Below are positions 1 through 5,689 of a stretch of 9,354 nt of DNA, in pieces. How positions within the stretch are numbered: the stretch's first letter is position 1; every line of letters starts with the position of its first letter. A model generated the notes under the pieces. The model saw nothing but the letters and a program-made list of their open reading frames with translations. It was not told where the DNA came from and searched no databases. The stretch is from Bacteroidales bacterium (lineage in GTDB: Bacteria; Bacteroidota; Bacteroidia; Bacteroidales; VadinHA17). Position numbers and translations under genes: made by a program. Where the stretch lies: positions 1 to 9,354 of the forward strand of contig WFRO01000300.1 in NCBI GenBank assembly GCA_015486475.1, written 5' to 3'.

Positions 1-110
1 CCCGAAGGCATCACACCGATGTGCAGACCAACGTCTGCCAGCCGTGACTGGGAATAAGCGCCGGAAACTGTCAGTGCCAGGATAAGGAATAAGAACAGAG
101 AGGTTTTCAT
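1..110 (-). CDS. N-terminus of a secreted or outer-membrane protein (partial)
   Basis: Thirty-six codons plus two bases are visible, starting at the ATG at 110-108 and running off the left edge. The first ~20 residues (MKTSLFLFLILALTVSGAYS) are a textbook Sec signal peptide: a basic start, a hydrophobic core and small residues before a probable cut near A-Y-S-Q. The mature part begins with a short stretch resembling the first strand of a beta-barrel or a secreted beta-rich protein (...DVGLHIGVMPS), but too little is visible to name a family. The gene lies 138 bp downstream of the UPF0182 gene on the same strand. That whole spacer is a heptamer repeat array, with no TAnnTTTG box seen, so its transcription may depend on read-through or on an atypical promoter. 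The signal peptide is seen directly; the outer-membrane role is inference. Confidence 0.75.
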   Translation of the reverse strand, partial: MKTSLFLFLILALTVSGAYSQSRLADVGLHIGVMPS

Positions 111-114
111 AGAA

Positions 115-261
115 GTTGTGAGTATCGGGTTTTGAGTATCGAGTTATGAGTTCACAGTTCACTGTTCATCGATAATCGTTCATCGTTCATCAATCGCCCT
201 TCGAGCTTCGAGCTTCCTTCTGCCTTTTGCCTTATTACTTCTGCCTTATTACTTTTGCCTT
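115..261. repeat. Continuous 7-bp tandem repeat array, 21 degenerate units
   Basis: On the plus strand the sequence divides into 21 consecutive heptamers with no register slip. The first eleven (115-191) are of GTTNNNN type, for example GTTCACA, GTTCACT, GTTCATC. One transitional unit follows (192-198). Then come two CTTCGAG units (199-212) and a block of NTNCCTT/ATTACTT units (213-261). Neighbouring units are more alike than distant ones, as expected from local unit duplication. The array fills the spacer between the UPF0182 gene and the next minus-strand gene, stopping four bases before that gene's ATG. It continues in register through the UPF0182 stop codon (251-249) into the last codons. 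No hairpin terminator is evident. Because 7 is not a multiple of 3, it cannot be a coding repeat. Confidence 0.9.
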
Positions 262-2990
262 CCTCCTGCCATTTCCTCCAGCACCTGCTTCATCCTGTCC
301 AGTTCGCGGCCATAGCCGGCCCAGTCGCCTTTCCGGAGGTACTCCATCGCTTTGTTGTAATGCTCCAGGGCCCGTGCAGCGGGATCTGAGCCTTTTTCAG
401 GCGCTGTGAGGCCTTTTTGTCCTGTAATGGCAGTAGTGTCCGTCTGCATGGAAGAAGCAGCTCCGGTGCCCAGAAAAACCTTTCTCAGCGCCTCATCCAG
501 GGAGGGTTCCATCTCGGTGCGGTCCTTGAAAGAAACGATCACCCTTTTCAGCTCCGGCATCTGGCTCTGCTCCGACTGCAGGTACACCGGCTCAACATAG
601 AGGAAAGAGTGGTGTATGGGGATGATCAGCAGGTTGCCGCGGATCACGCGCGATCCTTTCTGGCCCCAGAGGGTCAGCTCGGATGAGATATCCGGTTTCT
701 GGTTGATGCGCGCCTCGATCTGCATGGGTCCGTAGATCAGTTTCTCCTTGGGAAGTTGGTAAACGATCAGCTCGCCGTAATGGGGCACATCACAACGGCC
801 GCACATCCAGGCCACCATATTGTCCTTGCGCGAGGGGGTCAATGGCAGCATGAGGATAAACTCCTCTTTCTTCCCTTTGGGGATGCGCATGTTCACATAA
901 TAAGGACGCATGCGCTGCTCACTCTCCTGGTAGATCTCGGTAGGCACGTTCCAAAGGTCTTCCTGGTTGTAAAAGACCTGCGGGTCGGTCATGTGATAGA
1001 TGTTATAGATCTGGTTCTGTATCGTGAACAGGTCCTGGGGATAACGGATATGTTTCTTGAGGAAATCCGGCATCTCCGCATACGGTCTGAACAGGGTGGG
1101 ATAGATCTTCCGGTAAGCCTGTATCAGGGGATCCCTGTCATCGATGACGTAAAAGGTGACGGTGCCGTCGTAGGCGTCGGTGACCACTTTCACGGCGTTG
1201 CGGATATAGTTGACAGACTGCGTGGCCGTGGCAGGCCTCACCGGCTCGGAATAGGGATAGAGATCGCTGTAGGTGTAGGCATCGTGCATCCAGTAGATAC
1301 GGCCGTCCTCGCCGAGGATCAGGTAGGGATCGCTGTCGAACATCAGGAAAGGCGCAATGTTGCGGTCCCTTTCGGCGATCTTCCGGTGATACATGATACG
1401 ACTGTCACGGGTGATATATCCGGTGATGAGGATCTTGATATCCGAGAAATTCCAGGCAAACACCAGACGGCGGAAGAAACCTTTGAACTGCACCCCTCCC
1501 CGGCCGTCATAGGTATTGTACACGTTCTGGTCGCCGCGGGGATAGTCGAACTCTTTCATCTCCGTATGCACGATGGCATAGTCTTCGGTCTCCTCACCGT
1601 AATAGATCTGGGGCTTTTTGATCTCTACGGGCAGTTCCGACTGGGGCGGTATGTTCTTGATGACGAAGGCGGGCATGCCATTGGGGGTCACCTTGTTGAC
1701 GGGGCTCATCACCACACCGTAGCCGTGGGTGTACATCAGGTGCATGTTGACCCATGTGCGGGCCCTGCCGGGGATCTGCGAGGCGGGCAGCTCACGTGCC
1801 GCCAGCGCTACCTGCGTGTAACGGGGAAAATTGTAACGGTCGATATCCACATCGTGGAAATCGTAATAGAGACGTATCTCCTGCAGCTGCTTGTAGGTCT
1901 GTATCAGGGGACGGCTGTCCCACAGGCGTATGTTCTCAATGGTGTTGCGGTTCTTCTGTATGTCACGCGCGGTGATCTTCTGGTCGGCCGGGAAAGGCAC
2001 CTCGCGGATGCTGTCCAGACCGTAGGCGAGGCGTGTGAACTGTATGTTGTTGGCAATATAGGGCCGCTCTTTCTCCAGCTCGTTGGGCTTGACGATGTAC
2101 TGCTGGACGACACCCGGCCACAGCCAGATCATGCCGGCCAGCACTGCCAGATAAACACCTCCCAGGATCCAGATCATTCTCCAACGCCGTATCAGCGGCA
2201 GCAGCATCACCAGCAGGGCCAGTGCCAGCATGACGATGGTGATGATGCGGTACCCCGGCAGGAGGGCGTGCATATCGGTGTAGGAAGCGCCGAAGGCCAC
2301 GCCGCGGGTGGAGTACAGGATCTCAAAGAGACGCAGGCGGTAGGTCCAGGCGATGCCCAGCAGGTACAGCCCGCCCAGGATGGAGAGATGGGTGGCGGCT
2401 TTCCCGTACACCTGCGGCTTGCCTTTGGGCATGGTGATCGCCCGGTCGATAAGGTACGAGAAAAGAACCCCCAGGATGATGATGGTCATGGCCGTGAGGT
2501 ACCAGGTGCGCAGGAAAGTATAAACCGGCAGGTTGAAGACAAAGAAACCGACATCCTTGCCGAACACCGGGTCGTTGACCCCGAAAGGAGCCGCATGCAG
2601 GTAGAGCAGGAACGACTGCCACTGCCCTACGGACGAGAGTCCCATGATCAGCGCAAAGCCCAGCAGATAAAGGCTCCAGACATATCCCGCCAGCATGCTG
2701 TCGCCGCTGATGTGCAGCATCTTCAACGGATCGTACTTGCCCGGCTCGTAGATGGCACGGGTGAAATTACCGATGCGCCGGGCAATGAAGATATTGAGCA
2801 TGGCCAGCAGCAGGAAGAGGAAGAAAAAGACGGCAAAGACGATCAGCCGTGTCCACAGCATGGTCTCAAAAACCTTTTTGTAGTCCAGGTTCTCAAACCA
2901 GAGCCATTCCCCGTAATACCGGAACGAAAGGAAAAAGAGGACCAGCAGGGTGATGGCCAGAACGATCAGTCGGAAACGGGATTTTTTCAC
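249..2990 (-). CDS. UPF0182 family integral membrane protein (COG1615-like)
   Basis: A 913-residue protein of unknown biochemical function. Seven hydrophobic segments are visible, at about residues 8-24, 48-70, 99-121, 162-182, 202-218, 248-267 and 272-294. A large, probably extracytoplasmic domain follows. The family signature right after the last membrane segment is clear (PNELEKERPYIANNIQFTR, from residue 302). Further family-like stretches include YTHGYGVVMSPVN, NTYDGRGGV, DPYLILGEDGRIYWMHDAYT and VTDAYDGTVTFYVID. A low-complexity linker near residues 850-870 leads to a helical C-terminus containing GDWAGYG. The length matches the usual ~900-1000 residues. The start codon is GTG at 2990-2988; the next Met is at residue 44 and would delete the first membrane helix, so GTG is preferred. 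The last codons lie inside a heptamer repeat array. The gene appears monocistronic at its 5' end, divergent from the winged-helix gene. The family assignment is firm; the function is unknown. Confidence 0.93.
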   Translation of the reverse strand: MKKSRFRLIVLAITLLVLFFLSFRYYGEWLWFENLDYKKVFETMLWTRLIVFAVFFFLFLLLAMLNIFIARRIGNFTRAIYEPGKYDPLKMLHISGDSMLAGYVWSLYLLGFALIMGLSSVGQWQSFLLYLHAAPFGVNDPVFGKDVGFFVFNLPVYTFLRTWYLTAMTIIILGVLFSYLIDRAITMPKGKPQVYGKAATHLSILGGLYLLGIAWTYRLRLFEILYSTRGVAFGASYTDMHALLPGYRIITIVMLALALLVMLLPLIRRWRMIWILGGVYLAVLAGMIWLWPGVVQQYIVKPNELEKERPYIANNIQFTRLAYGLDSIREVPFPADQKITARDIQKNRNTIENIRLWDSRPLIQTYKQLQEIRLYYDFHDVDIDRYNFPRYTQVALAARELPASQIPGRARTWVNMHLMYTHGYGVVMSPVNKVTPNGMPAFVIKNIPPQSELPVEIKKPQIYYGEETEDYAIVHTEMKEFDYPRGDQNVYNTYDGRGGVQFKGFFRRLVFAWNFSDIKILITGYITRDSRIMYHRKIAERDRNIAPFLMFDSDPYLILGEDGRIYWMHDAYTYSDLYPYSEPVRPATATQSVNYIRNAVKVVTDAYDGTVTFYVIDDRDPLIQAYRKIYPTLFRPYAEMPDFLKKHIRYPQDLFTIQNQIYNIYHMTDPQVFYNQEDLWNVPTEIYQESEQRMRPYYVNMRIPKGKKEEFILMLPLTPSRKDNMVAWMCGRCDVPHYGELIVYQLPKEKLIYGPMQIEARINQKPDISSELTLWGQKGSRVIRGNLLIIPIHHSFLYVEPVYLQSEQSQMPELKRVIVSFKDRTEMEPSLDEALRKVFLGTGAASSMQTDTTAITGQKGLTAPEKGSDPAARALEHYNKAMEYLRKGDWAGYGRELDRMKQVLEEMAGGRQK

Positions 2991-2994
2991 AGTA

Positions 2995-3024
2995 CAAATA
3001 TTTTTAGTTCACAATTTTAACAAA
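2995..3024 (-). promoter_or_regulatory. Probable Bacteroidota-type promoter for the UPF0182 gene
   Basis: Reading the minus strand, AATATTTG (3002-2995) matches the -7 consensus TAnnTTTG at all but the first base. A TTTG at 3024-3021 sits 18 bp upstream as a -33 element. Only four bases separate the box from the GTG start codon at 2990, so transcription would begin at or next to the start codon. This is inferred from the consensus only. Confidence 0.5.
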
Positions 3025-3067
3025 ACTAACAAAATTTCCGTTGATGTTTTTGATCCGGGAATTTTTA

Positions 3068-3075
3068 TATTTTTG
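3068..3075 (+). promoter_or_regulatory. Promoter -7 box for the winged-helix gene
   Basis: TATTTTTG is an exact TAnnTTTG match. It lies 28 bp upstream of the ATG at 3104, leaving a leader of about 20-25 nt. A TTTG at 3049-3052 could be the -33 element, but its spacing (15 bp) is shorter than usual. The leader before the ATG is A-rich with no Shine-Dalgarno sequence, as is normal in this phylum. Confidence 0.6.
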
Positions 3076-3103
3076 CTACCCCTATCACAAAAACATCATC
3101 ATT

Positions 3104-3286
3104 ATGGACACTGTAGAGCTGGTATTCAAGACTTTCGCAGAAGCAGGCAAGCCGCTCAAGAGCGGAGAAGTGGCCGAAATGGCCGGACTGGACAAGAAAG
3201 AGGTGGACAAGGCGATCAAAAAGCTGAAGAGCGAGGAAAAGATCGTCTCGCCCAAACGCTGTTACTATGAGGCTAAGAAAGCCTAA
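3104..3286 (+). CDS. Small winged-helix DNA-binding protein, 60 aa
   Basis: A single compact winged helix-turn-helix domain fills the protein. A first helix (VELVFKTFAEAG, about residues 4-15) is followed by KPLKSGEVAEMAGLDKKEVD, a helix-turn-helix with recognition helix at about residues 30-42. The wing comes next (SEEKIVSPKRCYYEAKK). No ligand-binding or dimerisation domain is present, so this is either a minimal regulator or a nucleoid-type DNA-binding protein. The frame stays open upstream to a TTG at 3041, but that stretch contains the -7 box, so the ATG at 3104 is chosen. It is transcribed divergently from the UPF0182 gene and convergently with the methyltransferase gene. The fold is inferred from helix pattern; the target genes are unknown. 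Confidence 0.82.
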   Translation: MDTVELVFKTFAEAGKPLKSGEVAEMAGLDKKEVDKAIKKLKSEEKIVSPKRCYYEAKKA

Positions 3287-3300
3287 AGAATAGTAGGTAC

Positions 3301-3365
3301 AGGGTGCTGGATGCTGGGTGCTGCCCGCCCGGACGAACGTCCGTTCGGACGGGGGTGCTGGGTAT
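3301..3365. repeat. Decayed heptamer array (TGGGTGC-like) interrupted by a palindrome
   Basis: Downstream of the winged-helix gene, three consecutive heptamers occur at 3301-3321 (AGGGTGC, TGGATGC, TGGGTGC), and a related TGGGTAT unit at 3359-3365. Between them sits a GC-rich palindrome. Its two sides carry the same 8-mer GGGTGCTG (3316-3323 and 3353-3360), which could be a target duplication or simply two array units. Confidence 0.65.
3328..3353. repeat. REP-like GC-rich palindrome
   Basis: Two 12-nt arms (3328-3339 and 3342-3353) pair at 10 of 12 positions, with a tandem G-A mismatch in the middle and a TC centre. Alternative perfect hairpins use overlapping bases: GGACG/CGTCC at 3331-3342 and CGTCCG/CGGACG at 3338-3351. 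It could act as a bidirectional transcription barrier between the convergent winged-helix and methyltransferase genes, although no T-run follows. It is more likely a dispersed REP-type element. Confidence 0.6.
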
Positions 3366-3367
3366 GT

Positions 3368-3423
3368 ACTATTTCACCCATTCTCTCATTCACTCATTCA
3401 ATCATTCACTCATTCACTCATTC
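3368..3423. repeat. 8-bp tandem repeat array, 7 units
   Basis: Seven consecutive octamers on the plus strand have consensus ACTCATTC: ACTATTTC, ACCCATTC, TCTCATTC, ACTCATTC, AATCATTC, then ACTCATTC twice. The period is 8, unlike the heptamer arrays elsewhere in the window. The array overlaps the stop codon (3416-3414) and the last codons of the methyltransferase gene on the minus strand. Confidence 0.88.
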
Positions 3424-4904
3424 CTTATCCTTAACAACCTCCTGATCCTCCCCGGCTGGGCCCAGTTCATGGTACCTTCCATTTTCAGCGAAAGCAGATA
3501 ATTTTCGACAGCCGGCTGCCGGAGCTGCTCCAGCACCCGTTTTGCTTCCTCGCGTGTCGGCAGGGGGATGTAAGCCTGCAGTGACTGGTTCACCTGCCAC
3601 CTCCCTTCCACGAGGCGCGGCCGGAACTGCTTTTTGCCATAAGCTTCCCAAACGACCTTGTACGGCATGAAATTATAGGGTCCCACCCCCAGCAGGGCCC
3701 ACCAGTAGCCCCTTCTGATCCGTGCACCGATGAGGGAGCCCCGGCGCTCTTTCAGCCGCTGCTCACGGGCTTTCAGGTAATTCCACAACAGCGTTTCTTT
3801 TTTGATCTGTTCCGGCTCCAGCGGGCGACCCCCGACAGTATAAGGCAGCAGGACCCATTTGCGGGGTGTGAGCTGCTCTTCCTTAAAGTTCCCGGAGGTG
3901 AGCAGGGGGAAAACATACCGGGAAGGCAATGCGATCCCACCGTTTACGATACAGGTATTTTCATCCACCTGCTCACAACGGTCAAAAAAGAACAGATCAT
4001 TGGCGCCGCAGGTATTGATCCCCTGGCGGGGTACAGAGGCTTTCCCCACCCCGACGGGCCGGAAGCCGGCCAGGGGGTCATGCTCCTCCGACTGTAATAC
4101 GCTGAGGGGGTCAGCGGGATGCAGCAGGGGGCGGGCCGGATGGCTTTTCCATTCCCTGTCCTCATAATGCTCGTAAGGAATGGGGAAAGAGGGTTCCCGG
4201 TCCCTTTTGAAATGCACCAGACCGGCACGGGTGGAGATGCCGCGAAAGACCTCCAGCCCTTCCAGATCATAGACCTTCACCGGAGCAAAGCGTACCCCGC
4301 CGCTGCGGTAGTTCCTGAAATAGCGGCTGGCGCCGTCGTTGAGCAACAGGGAGAGGGGCATAAAGAACCAGGCGTCTCCCCCCCCGGACAGAAAATCCCG
4401 CATCGTCCGCTGGATTACCAGCGCCGCCAGATCGATGCGCGATCCCCCGAGCAGCAGGCTTTTCCGGTCGCCGGTCAGACCGTATGCGATGAAGGCAGCT
4501 TTGACCTTCTCTTTGTAGCGGGCAGGCAGATCGGTGAAGTTCTGCCAGGGGGGATTGCCGAAGATCACCCCGAACCTGCGGGGCGGCAGGTCCAGGATAT
4601 CGGTATTCGAGAAACGGCCGGACATGTCCAGCCCGTACTTCTCCGAAAAAATGGACAGGGCCTCCGTATAATACTCCCTGTTCAGCTCATTGCCATACAG
4701 CCGGTCCGTGGGCAGGCGATCGACAGAATAACCTTTTTTTATGCCATGATCGATCAGGGAGGCAAGCAGTTGGCCGGTGCCCATGGTGGGATCAAAGACA
4801 CTCGCCCCGGCCATCCACCGGTCGAATATACCAAACTGCTCAATGGCAAATTCAGCCCATTCGGGAGGTGTAAAGATATTTCCTATTTGAAGACCGGGAT
4901 CCAA
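3414..4904 (-). CDS. Gamma-class (Eco57I/TaqI-like) N6-adenine DNA methyltransferase, start uncertain
   Basis: This protein should transfer a methyl group from S-adenosylmethionine to adenine N6 in DNA. In the 496-residue reading, motif X is GNIFTPPEW (8-16), motif I is FDPTMGTG (37-44) and the motif II acidic residue is Glu73 in GNELN. A motif III Asp lies at 102 (NTDILDL), and the catalytic motif IV is NPPW (117-120). This order marks the gamma class. A motif VI-like region follows (DAWFFMPLSLLL), then a C-terminal part probably serving as the target-recognition domain. No restriction nuclease gene lies in the window, so it may be solitary. The start used is a TTG; an in-frame amber codon (4919-4917) blocks extension to an ATG at 4970 that overlaps the toxin stop codon. 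The gene contains G8 and A7 runs. The 3' end lies in an octamer array. Family and motifs are clear; activity and true start are not. Confidence 0.85.
   Translation of the reverse strand: MDPGLQIGNIFTPPEWAEFAIEQFGIFDRWMAGASVFDPTMGTGQLLASLIDHGIKKGYSVDRLPTDRLYGNELNREYYTEALSIFSEKYGLDMSGRFSNTDILDLPPRRFGVIFGNPPWQNFTDLPARYKEKVKAAFIAYGLTGDRKSLLLGGSRIDLAALVIQRTMRDFLSGGGDAWFFMPLSLLLNDGASRYFRNYRSGGVRFAPVKVYDLEGLEVFRGISTRAGLVHFKRDREPSFPIPYEHYEDREWKSHPARPLLHPADPLSVLQSEEHDPLAGFRPVGVGKASVPRQGINTCGANDLFFFDRCEQVDENTCIVNGGIALPSRYVFPLLTSGNFKEEQLTPRKWVLLPYTVGGRPLEPEQIKKETLLWNYLKAREQRLKERRGSLIGARIRRGYWWALLGVGPYNFMPYKVVWEAYGKKQFRPRLVEGRWQVNQSLQAYIPLPTREEAKRVLEQLRQPAVENYLLSLKMEGTMNWAQPGRIRRLLRIRNE
4378..4385 (-). 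repeat. G8 run inside the methyltransferase gene
   Basis: Eight consecutive G on the coding strand encode part of the Ser-Gly-Gly-Gly stretch just before DAWFFMP. The run lies downstream of catalytic motif IV, so a one-base slip would truncate the enzyme before its specificity domain. Confidence 0.9.
4734..4740 (-). repeat. A7 run inside the methyltransferase gene
   Basis: Seven consecutive A on the coding strand, in the Ile-Lys-Lys-Gly codons between motif I and motif II. A slip here would remove nearly all of the enzyme, including catalytic NPPW. Confidence 0.9.
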
Positions 4905-4969
4905 TCTAATTCCCTTCTATAAGGTATTACTATAATTTGGCTGAGGTTGAGACCAATATGTAAACCCCA

Positions 4970-5269
4970 TTATTTAATTGCTAAATTATCAGGATCTTGT
5001 CTGGTATCCCATATGTAATGAACAATGATCAGTTCTTCTGTTACTTCGTAAAAAAGGATATAATTATCGATGATCAACCCTCGCACACCTTCAATATCAG
5101 TTTTGATACCCAGGTCAGGGAACTTTACCAGGAGGCAGATCGCTTTGTTTATGCGATCATTGAGTTTTTTGGGATAGATGTTACTTTTATTTCTTTCAAG
5201 ATAATACTGAAGGATCTCATATCTTTTGATCCGGGCTCTGTGTGACCAGACTACTTTTCGCTTAGCCAT
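4970..5269 (-). CDS. RelE/ParE family type II toxin
   Basis: A 99-residue protein with the size and layout of a RelE/ParE-superfamily toxin. It has a basic N-terminus with the first strand (KRKVVWSHRARIK), two amphipathic helices (to about residue 50), a FPDLG turn, and the beta-sheet core VRGLIIDNYILFYEV and LIIVHYIWDTRQDP. The last stretch is a strong hallmark of the version common in Bacteroidota. It could cleave ribosome-associated mRNA (RelE-like) or poison gyrase (ParE-like); the sequence alone does not settle which. The ATG start at 5269 overlaps the end of the antitoxin gene by 19 nt, so the two are translationally coupled. Its TAA stop overlaps an ATG in the methyltransferase frame (TAATG). 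Base composition is visibly more AT-rich than in mnmE or the UPF0182 gene, suggesting acquisition by transfer. Confidence 0.88.
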   Translation of the reverse strand: MAKRKVVWSHRARIKRYEILQYYLERNKSNIYPKKLNDRINKAICLLVKFPDLGIKTDIEGVRGLIIDNYILFYEVTEELIIVHYIWDTRQDPDNLAIK

Positions 5270-5487
5270 TCCTCAATTTCTTTTTCAAGCTGATCATTCC
5301 CGGTAAACAACCCTTTTTCGATCTCACGTTTTGATGCTACGATCTCCCTGGAAAGCCCGGGGGTCAGACGGATCGTTCTTGCTTCAGCCTTAGCATCCAG
5401 GATCGTCTTGATGGCCTGAAGAAAAGATTCATCATCGATCTCCGCAATCCTTTGTACCAATACATTTTTTAATTCTGACGTATTCAT
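5251..5487 (-). CDS. Antitoxin of the RelE/ParE-type module
   Basis: A 78-residue partner of the toxin. The N-terminal half (MNTSELKNVLVQRIAEIDDE... to about residue 32) is helical and probably a dimerisation or DNA-binding part. The C-terminal half is charged and helical (...EIEKGLFTGNDQLEKEIEEW) and probably wraps the toxin. No classic helix-turn-helix or MazE/Phd fold can be named with confidence. The frame also opens at a GTG at 5493, but the ATG at 5487 fits better, 19 nt after the -7 box. Order antitoxin-then-toxin with a 19-nt overlap is typical of type II modules, whose complexes usually repress their own promoter. The role is inferred mainly from size, charge and position. Confidence 0.8.
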   Translation of the reverse strand: MNTSELKNVLVQRIAEIDDESFLQAIKTILDAKAEARTIRLTPGLSREIVASKREIEKGLFTGNDQLEKEIEEWLSEK

Positions 5488-5506
5488 AATCACAACTGCT
5501 TTTCAA

Positions 5507-5514
5507 CAAATATA
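5507..5514 (-). promoter_or_regulatory. Promoter -7 box of the antitoxin-toxin(-methyltransferase) operon
   Basis: On the minus strand TATATTTG is an exact TAnnTTTG match, 19 nt upstream of the antitoxin ATG. No convincing TTTG -33 element is seen, which is common for regulated promoters. No other -7 match was noticed between here and the methyltransferase gene, so all three genes probably share this promoter. Confidence 0.65.
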
Positions 5515-5634
5515 GTAAAATTAATGATACCTTTTCATACTGATCTTTAACGGAACTCTTTTGTGCAAACCGGACATCAGGAAGGATATCAGAGGGTAAA
5601 AAGCCAGGCAGATCACCATTCATCATGGACCCAT

Positions 5635-5654
5635 CCGCCAGTCGGTATCGGCGG
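5635..5654. promoter_or_regulatory. Inverted repeat between the divergent antitoxin and mnmE promoters
   Basis: CCGCC at 5635-5639 pairs with GGCGG at 5650-5654 across a 10-nt centre. It lies 22 bp upstream of the mnmE -7 box, in the ~200-bp gap that otherwise holds no convincing gene. It may be an operator or a short REP-like palindrome; the evidence is only the symmetry. Confidence 0.3.
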
Positions 5655-5676
5655 GCATGCACCTTCTCCTTTTTTG

Positions 5677-5684
5677 TATCTTTG
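5677..5684 (+). promoter_or_regulatory. Promoter -7 box of mnmE
   Basis: TATCTTTG is an exact TAnnTTTG match ending five bases before the mnmE ATG at 5690. The distance predicts a transcript with almost no leader. No clear -33 TTTG is visible. Confidence 0.65.
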
Positions 5685-5689
5685 CAGCA

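Noticed and set aside
115..261. CRISPR array interpretation of the tandem repeats here and at 7100-7218
   Set aside because: Units are 7 bp with no spacers and no cas genes nearby.
756..3020. A 754-codon open frame on the plus strand opposite the UPF0182 gene
   Set aside because: It is codon-aligned antisense to a strongly supported gene. It stays open because the sense strand hardly uses TTA, CTA and TCA codons. The product is His/Gln/Val-rich with no recognisable domain.
4119..4922. A 267-codon open frame opposite the methyltransferase gene
   Set aside because: The minus-strand frame carries all methyltransferase motifs in order; this one has none and no promoter.
5657..5689. Upstream start for mnmE adding 11 residues (MHLLLFCIFAA)
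   Set aside because: This stretch contains the -7 promoter box, and MnmE proteins start near the residues encoded from 5690.
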